Notes under the pieces: model-generated | Seen by the model: only the letters and a program-made list of their open reading frames with translations | Told to the model about the DNA's origin: nothing | Databases searched by the model: none | From: Bradyrhizobium sp. 190 | GTDB taxonomy: Bacteria; Pseudomonadota; Alphaproteobacteria; Rhizobiales; Xanthobacteraceae | NCBI RefSeq assembly: GCF_023073415.1 | Contig: NZ_JADPJL010000062.1 | Coordinates: 1-64,000, forward strand | Direction: 5' to 3' | Length of the DNA stretch: 64,000 bases | Position numbers and translations under genes: made by a program | In this document: positions 59,027-64,000 of the stretch, one piece after another | How positions within the stretch are numbered: position 1 is the stretch's first letter | Layout of the letters: the number at the start of each line of letters is the position of its first letter

Positions 59027-60526
59027 ATGGGGGAAAGTCACACCAGCACGCAGGTAGTGCAGGCGCGGACGGCTGCGGATTCGCGGTCGGCCTGGATCGC
59101 CGCTATCGCCATCCCATTGATGTTGCTGGCGCCCGCCCTGTGGAATGGCTACCCCCTGCTCCAGTGGGATACCGGCGGCTACCTGGCGCGGTGGTACGAG
59201 GGCTATTTGGTGCCGAGCCGCTCCACCACGTTCGGCCTCTATCTTCATTTCGGCGAGGATTCGAGCTTCTGGATCAACCTCGGATTCCACGCGCTGGCGA
59301 CGCTGTGGATCCTGCAGTTGACGCTGCGCGTGCTAGGCCAGTCCCAGCCGTTGCGGCTCTTGGCCATGAGCCTCATCTTGGCCCTGACCACCTCGCTGCC
59401 GTGGCTCGCCAGCACTCTCTTCACCGACATTTTCGTCGGCCTGTCCGTGCTGGCGCTCTTCATCCTGGTCGCGCATGGCGAGCGGACTTCGATTCCGGAA
59501 AAATGCCTGCTGTTCGGCCTCACCGCTTTCGCCGCGGCGACGCACAGCGCGACGCTCGCGGTGCTGCTCGGACTGTGTTGTATCGGCTGGATCGCGCGTC
59601 CCTTTCTGCGTGGGCGGATTTCCGTTTCCGGACTGACGCAGGGCAGCCTCACCATCGTCGCGGGAGCAGCGCTGCTGCTGTCGACCAATTTCGCATTGTC
59701 CGGAAAATTGGCGTGGACACCCGGCGGTTACGGCGTAGCCTTCGGACGGATGCTGCAGGATGGCATCGTCGCGCAGTATCTGCGCGATCATTGTCCGAAG
59801 CAGAACTTCAAGCTCTGCCCCTATCGCGACCGGCTTCCCGCCACCGCCGACCAGTTCCTGTGGGGCAACAGCATGTTCAACACGCTGGGCCGCTTTCGAG
59901 GATTGAACGACGAGATGAGCTTTATCGTGCTGCATTCGCTGGCCGAATATCCGGCCTGGCAGGCCAAGGCGGCGCTGACGGCCACAGTGCAGCAACTGGG
60001 CCAGGCCGCTACCGGCGAAGGCATCGGTGTCTGGCTCGGCCATACCTACGGCATCGTCGAGCGCTTTCTTCCCGCACAGGTGAAGCCGATGCGCGCGGCG
60101 CAGCAGCAGCGCTGGCATTTCGATTTCACCGCAATCAACCGGATTCACGTTCCCGTCGCGCTGGCGTCGATGCTGCTGGCCGCGATCCTGTTCGGCCACG
60201 GCGTGCTGCGCCGGCCGTTCGACGATCTCACCTTGCTCGCCGGCACGGTCACGTCTGCCCTGCTCGGCAACGCGTTCATCTGCGCCGTGATATCAGGCCC
60301 GCATGATCGTTACGGCGCACGCTTGGCGTGGCTTGCGACCACGGTAGTGCTGATCGCGGCTATCAGGCGCTTCACCAGTGACGCGCGCGACCGCTCATTG
60401 CCGCCGCGACAGGAAGTCGGTGACGCCGACCTTGTAGACCTTGTCGCCGACGGCGCGCATGTGGTCGCGGTTCGGAATGTCGAGCACCTCGGCGCCCGGA
60501 ATGATTTTCCCCAGCGCCGCGGCTGA
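59027..60526 (+). CDS. Polytopic membrane protein of unknown function
   Basis: A 499-residue protein with about ten to eleven membrane segments, first at about 22-42 (AWIAAIAIPLMLLAPALWNG). A large extracytoplasmic loop holds paired cysteines (RDHCPKQNFKLCPYRDR). The layout recalls glycosyltransferase-C-like or lipid-linked membrane proteins, but no motif fixes it; SWPLLQWDTGGY-type aromatic residues (YPLLQWDTGGYLARWYEGYL) follow the first segment. The last 44 residues are soluble, unlike the rest, and lie antisense to the coding end of the neighbouring hydrolase, so the natural end may be earlier (near 60400). Start ATG chosen over 58982. Confidence 0.7.
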   Translation: MGESHTSTQVVQARTAADSRSAWIAAIAIPLMLLAPALWNGYPLLQWDTGGYLARWYEGYLVPSRSTTFGLYLHFGEDSSFWINLGFHALATLWILQLTLRVLGQSQPLRLLAMSLILALTTSLPWLASTLFTDIFVGLSVLALFILVAHGERTSIPEKCLLFGLTAFAAATHSATLAVLLGLCCIGWIARPFLRGRISVSGLTQGSLTIVAGAALLLSTNFALSGKLAWTPGGYGVAFGRMLQDGIVAQYLRDHCPKQNFKLCPYRDRLPATADQFLWGNSMFNTLGRFRGLNDEMSFIVLHSLAEYPAWQAKAALTATVQQLGQAATGEGIGVWLGHTYGIVERFLPAQVKPMRAAQQQRWHFDFTAINRIHVPVALASMLLAAILFGHGVLRRPFDDLTLLAGTVTSALLGNAFICAVISGPHDRYGARLAWLATTVVLIAAIRRFTSDARDRSLPPRQEVGDADLVDLVADGAHVVAVRNVEHLGARNDFPQRRG

Positions 60527-61159
60527 GCCCGCGATCTCGTCTTTGGTGCCGACTGCGATCAGGACCGGCACGCCGATCCCGGCGGCCTCCTCCGCTGTCA
60601 TCAGCCGCCGCGAACCGCGCAGGCAGGCAGCAAGCGCGCGACGGTCGGAGCGGGTCTGGTCGGCGAAGGCGCGAAACGTCCGACCGACCGGGTCGGTGAC
60701 GTCTTCCAGCGATGGCGCTTCCAGCGCCATGGCCACGTTCTCGCCGGGGCCGCCGCCCTCGATCAGCCCGATCCCGATCCCGCCGAGGATCGCCGAGCGC
60801 AACCGCTGCGGCTGCTCGCGCGCCAATATCGCCGTCATTCGCGATCCCAGCGAATAGCCCATGATGTCGGCGCGCTCGATTCCCAAATGATCCAGCAGCG
60901 CGATGACGTCGCTTGCCATGATCGCAATTTCGTAATCAGCGGAATCGTAGAGCTTTTCGGAATCGCCGTGGCCGCGATTGTCGAGCGCTATCACGCGGCG
61001 GCCATCTTTCCTCAGATCGGAAACCCAGGTCGGATAGACCCAATTGACGTTCTTGCTGGAGGCAAAGCCGTGCACGAGAACGATCGGATCACCCTCGCCT
61101 TCGTCGAGATAGGCAATTTCGACAGCGCCGTTGTGAAAACTCGGCATCATCAGTTCCAT
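60395..61159 (-). CDS. Alpha/beta fold hydrolase
   Basis: A 254-residue hydrolase. Oxyanion strand PIVLVHGFASSKNVNWVYPT, then ALDNRGHGDSEKLYD, nucleophile elbow ADIMGYSLGSRMTAIL (GYSLG), acid strand PVLIAVGTKDEIAG and catalytic His in IPNRDHMRAVGDKVY. It resembles C-C-bond or ester hydrolases of the BioH/MenH kind; substrate unknown. Three ATGs lie at the start (61159, 61150, 61147). The 3-prime end overlaps the membrane-protein gene by 132 bases, tail to tail. Confidence 0.88.
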   Translation of the reverse strand: MELMMPSFHNGAVEIAYLDEGEGDPIVLVHGFASSKNVNWVYPTWVSDLRKDGRRVIALDNRGHGDSEKLYDSADYEIAIMASDVIALLDHLGIERADIMGYSLGSRMTAILAREQPQRLRSAILGGIGIGLIEGGGPGENVAMALEAPSLEDVTDPVGRTFRAFADQTRSDRRALAACLRGSRRLMTAEEAAGIGVPVLIAVGTKDEIAGSAAALGKIIPGAEVLDIPNRDHMRAVGDKVYKVGVTDFLSRRQ

Positions 61160-61202
61160 TTATTGGGGGATTGGAATGAACGATCTTGCAATGGCTGCAA
61201 GT

Positions 61203-62357
61203 CTAGCCCTGCGCGACTGTGCCCGCCAGAGCCGGGCCGGACGGCAAGGCTGCCGCCTGCTTTCTTAACCGCCGCGCCTTCTTGCGACGCAGCCATGCTT
61301 CGGTAGCCCGTTCGGTGGTCGCCTTGATCGACGACAGAAAACCGAACAGCGCCAACAGCGCACCGAACACCCACATCGTCAGATTGAAGGCGCCGGTTGC
61401 CAATAGCAGCGCGCCGCGGCCGAGCACCTTCAAAATCGCGCGGGTCTGGCCGCCCTTGGATTCGGCAAGCCGTGCGGCGCGCGCAACGTCCTTCGGCCCT
61501 TGCGCGATGCGCAGCGTATCGAGCGCCCCGCGCGTGCCGGCCTTTTCGCCGACGCGTCCGACGTCTTTCGCCAGCCGCACTAGCGCACCGGCCTTCTCGG
61601 CGCGGAACGCCGCCTTGATCGCGCTGATGGTCTGGCCGGGCCGCAGCACCGAACCCTTCGCGACCGCCTGCTGCAGCACGGGCGCATCGACGACCTCGCG
61701 CACCGAGCGCCCGGCCCATTGCGTCAGCCCCTCGCCCAGCCGCCCGACCTTGCGGGCTCCCTTGACCATGCTGAGGCCGGCGCGCACCGGGCCGACGCCG
61801 CCGACAGACACATAGGTTGCGGCGGTCACCGCGAGCCCTACCGTCGCCAGGCCCAGCACCAGCCGGTCCACGTCCTCGCCCGTCGCCAGGTGCTTGCCCT
61901 CGCGCACGACATCCCTGATATCGCCGTACACGAAGAGATCGCCGGCGACCGTGCCCGACAGGCTCGCGACGTCGTCGGCGTTACCGGTCACCAGACCGGT
62001 GGCAAAGCGTTTGGCAAAATGCGACGCCGAACCTGCGTCAGTAACGGCATCGCTGACGCGCTTCGAGAGTTCGTCGCTGACGGCAATGCCCTTGTCGCGG
62101 GCGAGTTCGACGAAGCTGTTGGCGAGATCTGAATCGCCCTCCGCGAGTGCTGCCTCGATATGGTCGGCAACCAGCGCCTGATTGCTTCGAAGGGCTGAAT
62201 CGATGTGGATATCGGATAGCGCCGCCGGGTCGTCCTGCGCCGCCAGAATGGCGCCGGCCTCGCGGGCATGCGGCCACAGCGCCACGCACACCGCCACGCT
62301 GAGCGCCAAGCATCCTATCGCCCCTATAAGAGCTGACCCGACCCGCAACCGCCTCAT
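61203..62357 (-). CDS. Membrane protein of unknown function
   Basis: About 384 residues. A first membrane segment at residues 8-28 (SALIGAIGCLALSVAVCVAL) precedes a long extracytoplasmic helical part with many short Ala/Gly/Ser-rich helices and VYGDIRDVVREGKHLATGED. A second hydrophobic cluster (VLGLATVGLAVTAATYVSVG) lies mid-protein and two more near residues 320-350. A basic tail (RRKKARRLRKQA) ends it. No family is recognised. ATG 62357 is chosen; an upstream frame to 62534 adds a non-signal-like extension. Confidence 0.65.
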   Translation of the reverse strand: MRRLRVGSALIGAIGCLALSVAVCVALWPHAREAGAILAAQDDPAALSDIHIDSALRSNQALVADHIEAALAEGDSDLANSFVELARDKGIAVSDELSKRVSDAVTDAGSASHFAKRFATGLVTGNADDVASLSGTVAGDLFVYGDIRDVVREGKHLATGEDVDRLVLGLATVGLAVTAATYVSVGGVGPVRAGLSMVKGARKVGRLGEGLTQWAGRSVREVVDAPVLQQAVAKGSVLRPGQTISAIKAAFRAEKAGALVRLAKDVGRVGEKAGTRGALDTLRIAQGPKDVARAARLAESKGGQTRAILKVLGRGALLLATGAFNLTMWVFGALLALFGFLSSIKATTERATEAWLRRKKARRLRKQAAALPSGPALAGTVAQG

Positions 62358-62617
62358 CCCAAAAAGCCCAATATTTTCGTCTTTCTCAAGATGGTGTGCC
62401 GTTTTTAAGACACAACTGCCCCGACGAAAGAAGGGCTTTTCCCCGACGACAATATTGTGTCGAATTTGCATGAGCAAATGTGCGATGGGGACCTCCAGGA
62501 ATCGCTGAACAACCGCTCTAGGAATCATCGGCACCCCCCATTATGGTGCGCGGCGTTTCGGGCTTGCCGGATCGCGTTGATTGTGTCCGCCTACCGTTGC
62601 TATCCAAGGTGAAACTG

Positions 62618-62863
62618 ATGTCCGACCATGTCGTCCCGCATTTCCATAACGACGCCGGAGTCTCGGTAATCGAGATCGGCTCGCAGGAATTCATGTGCGT
62701 GGGCGCCAATCCGCCGTTCGACCATCCGCACGTGTTTCTCGACCTCGGCAACGACAACGAGATCATCTGCCCCTATTGCTCCACGCTGTACCGCTTTGCC
62801 GCCGACCTCGCCGCAGGTGAGGCCCGCCCGCCGGAATGCGTCCTGAAGGACAAGGTCGCCTGA
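62618..62863 (+). CDS. CHCC zinc-finger domain protein (NDUFS6-like)
   Basis: An 81-residue protein. The zf-CHCC pattern is Cys in EFMCVGANPPF, His in DHPHVFLDLG and the pair CPYC in EIICPYCSTLYRF. Relatives include the mitochondrial complex I subunit NDUFS6 and its alphaproteobacterial counterparts, small zinc proteins linked with respiratory complex I. The ATG at 62618 has AAGGTGA 6 bases upstream. The next gene starts 8 bases later, suggesting one transcript. Confidence 0.88.
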   Translation: MSDHVVPHFHNDAGVSVIEIGSQEFMCVGANPPFDHPHVFLDLGNDNEIICPYCSTLYRFAADLAAGEARPPECVLKDKVA

Positions 62864-62870
62864 CCTTTCG

Positions 62871-64000
62871 GTGGCTGCCGCGCGCACCATCATCGTCGCT
62901 GGTGCCGGGATCGGGGGACTGACGGCAGCGCTTTCGCTCGCCGCGAAAGGCTTTCGCGTCATCATTCTGGAGAAGGCCGAACGGCTGGAGGAAGCCGGCG
63001 CCGGCCTGCAGCTTTCGCCCAACGCCAGCCGAATCCTCGTCGACCTCGGCCTGCGGTCGCGGCTTGCGTCGCGCGCCGTGACGCCCGAGGCCATCACTAT
63101 CATGAGCGCGCGGGCAGGCGGCGAGATCGCTCGCCTGCCGCTCGGCGAAGCCGCCAGCCTTCGCGCTGGCGCGCCCTATTGGGTGATGCATCGCGCCGAT
63201 CTGCAGGGAGCCCTGCAGGCAGAGGTCAACGACCATCCGGACATCGACCTGCGGCTCGGCTGCCAGTTCGAGGACGCGACATCGCACGCCAAGGGGCTGA
63301 CCGTGGTCCAGCGCCGCGGCAACGCGCGGCAGCAGGAACTGGCCGTGGCGCTGGTCGGCGCTGACGGCATCTGGTCCGCGGTGCGGAACCATTTGTTCCC
63401 GGAAGTGCAACCGCAATTTTCCGGCCTGATCGCCTGGCGCGGAACCCTCGATGCGACGACGCTGCCGCGCGAATATACCGCGCCGCGGGTGCAACTCTGG
63501 ATGGGGCCGGACGCGCATCTGGTCGCCTACCCGATCGCGGCCGCGCGGCAGATCAACGTGGTCGCGATCGTGCCGGGAACCTGGAACCGGCCGGGCTGGA
63601 GCGCACCCGGCGACGCCAATGAACTGAAGAACGCGTTCGCCTCGCAACGCTGGCCAGCCACCGCGCGGATGCTGATCGGGGCCGTCGACGGCTGGCGGCG
63701 ATGGGCGCTGTTCACGCTGCCCGACATCGGCGAATGGACTGATGGCGCGATCGCGCTGCTCGGTGACGCCGCGCATGCGATGCTGCCGTTTGCCGCGCAA
63801 GGCGCGGGAATGGCGATCGAGGACGCCGCCGTGCTCGCCAAATGCTTGAGCGAAAGCCCGGGCGACAATATCGCGGGCATCCCGGCAACGCTGAAGCGCT
63901 ATGGCCGACTGCGGCGCGGCCGTGTGCTGCGGGTGCAGCGCGCCGCACGGCAACAGGGGCGCATCTATCATCTCACCGGACCGCTGGCGCTGGCGCGCGA
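62871..64000 (+). CDS. FAD-dependent monooxygenase, partial (runs off the window)
   Basis: At least 376 residues from GTG 62871, open at the right edge. N-terminal FAD fingerprint IIVAGAGIGGLTAALSLAAK, then GAGLQLSPNASRILVDLG, the DG motif ALVGADGIWSAVRNH, and the second FAD motif ALLGDAAHAMLPFAAQGAGM, as in salicylate and 3-hydroxybenzoate hydroxylases. It would hydroxylate an aromatic acid with NAD(P)H and O2. Substrate specificity cannot be told. It follows the zinc-finger gene by 8 bases. Confidence 0.88.
   Translation, partial: MAAARTIIVAGAGIGGLTAALSLAAKGFRVIILEKAERLEEAGAGLQLSPNASRILVDLGLRSRLASRAVTPEAITIMSARAGGEIARLPLGEAASLRAGAPYWVMHRADLQGALQAEVNDHPDIDLRLGCQFEDATSHAKGLTVVQRRGNARQQELAVALVGADGIWSAVRNHLFPEVQPQFSGLIAWRGTLDATTLPREYTAPRVQLWMGPDAHLVAYPIAAARQINVVAIVPGTWNRPGWSAPGDANELKNAFASQRWPATARMLIGAVDGWRRWALFTLPDIGEWTDGAIALLGDAAHAMLPFAAQGAGMAIEDAAVLAKCLSESPGDNIAGIPATLKRYGRLRRGRVLRVQRAARQQGRIYHLTGPLALAR

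Noticed and set aside
1..64000. Search for tRNA, rRNA, integrase or insertion-sequence genes
   Set aside because: None recognised by eye on either strand; a covariance-model scan would be needed to exclude an unusual tRNA.

Overview
The window looks like chromosomal DNA of an alphaproteobacterium of the Bradyrhizobium/Rhodopseudomonas group (Nitrobacteraceae). The reasons are high GC, frequent GTG/TTG starts, families typical of that group (DUF2336, DUF3126 next to cysE, BTLCP-type transglutaminase-like protein, COG3904 ClpP-like proteins), the order folE-hisI / NifU-like / yidD / thrS, and short palindromic intergenic repeats of the kind scattered through Bradyrhizobium genomes. I saw no tRNA, rRNA, CRISPR array, integrase or insertion sequence. 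Genus assignment is inference from family knowledge, not a database match.

Layout. 0.2-9 kb: a DUF2336 protein, a small membrane protein, a lytic transglycosylase, an MddA-type methanethiol methyltransferase, a TetR regulator translationally coupled to a hydrolase-glycosyltransferase fusion, the folE-hisI operon and a NifU-like scaffold protein. 9-24 kb: two COG3904 proteins, yidD, an amino-acid permease with a secreted partner, a hydrolase, an MFS carrier, thrS, a nitroreductase, a secreted Pro-rich protein, a patatin phospholipase, a CBS pair and a rhomboid protease. 24.3-24.6 kb: a strong candidate small RNA on the minus strand with its own promoter-like boxes and intrinsic terminator. 24.7-36.5 kb: a PAS protein, a complete polar amino-acid ABC importer, an AGPS-like FAD oxidase with a saccharopine-dehydrogenase-like reductase, a low-GC orphan, an enoyl-CoA hydratase with poxB, and an MFS carrier.

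36.8-42.2 kb: the most interesting part. It is a visibly AT-richer, plus-strand cluster that has the make-up of an undescribed RiPP system: a radical SAM/SPASM protein, two paralogous small precursors (81 and 69 aa) with the same leader and Cys/Ser-rich tails built on a CxIIxNC unit, a third small ORF, a ThiF/E1-like leader-binding protein, a YcaO cyclodehydratase ending in PxPxP, and a SagB/McbC-type FMN dehydrogenase. The expected route is leader recognition by the E1-like protein, ATP-dependent cyclisation of Cys/Ser to azolines by YcaO, oxidation to azoles by the dehydrogenase, and an extra radical modification by the SPASM enzyme. No exporter, protease or immunity gene is recognisable inside the cluster.

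42.3-64 kb: ordinary high-GC genes resume: PilZ and BTLCP proteins, an HSL-type esterase, a coiled-coil membrane protein, a two-partner secretion pair (a 1932-aa TpsA with GLUG and MBG/YDG repeats, then its TpsB transporter), several very small genes, gamma carbonic anhydrase, cysE-DUF3126, a polytopic membrane protein overlapping tail-to-tail with a hydrolase, a zinc-finger protein, and a flavin monooxygenase that runs off the right edge.
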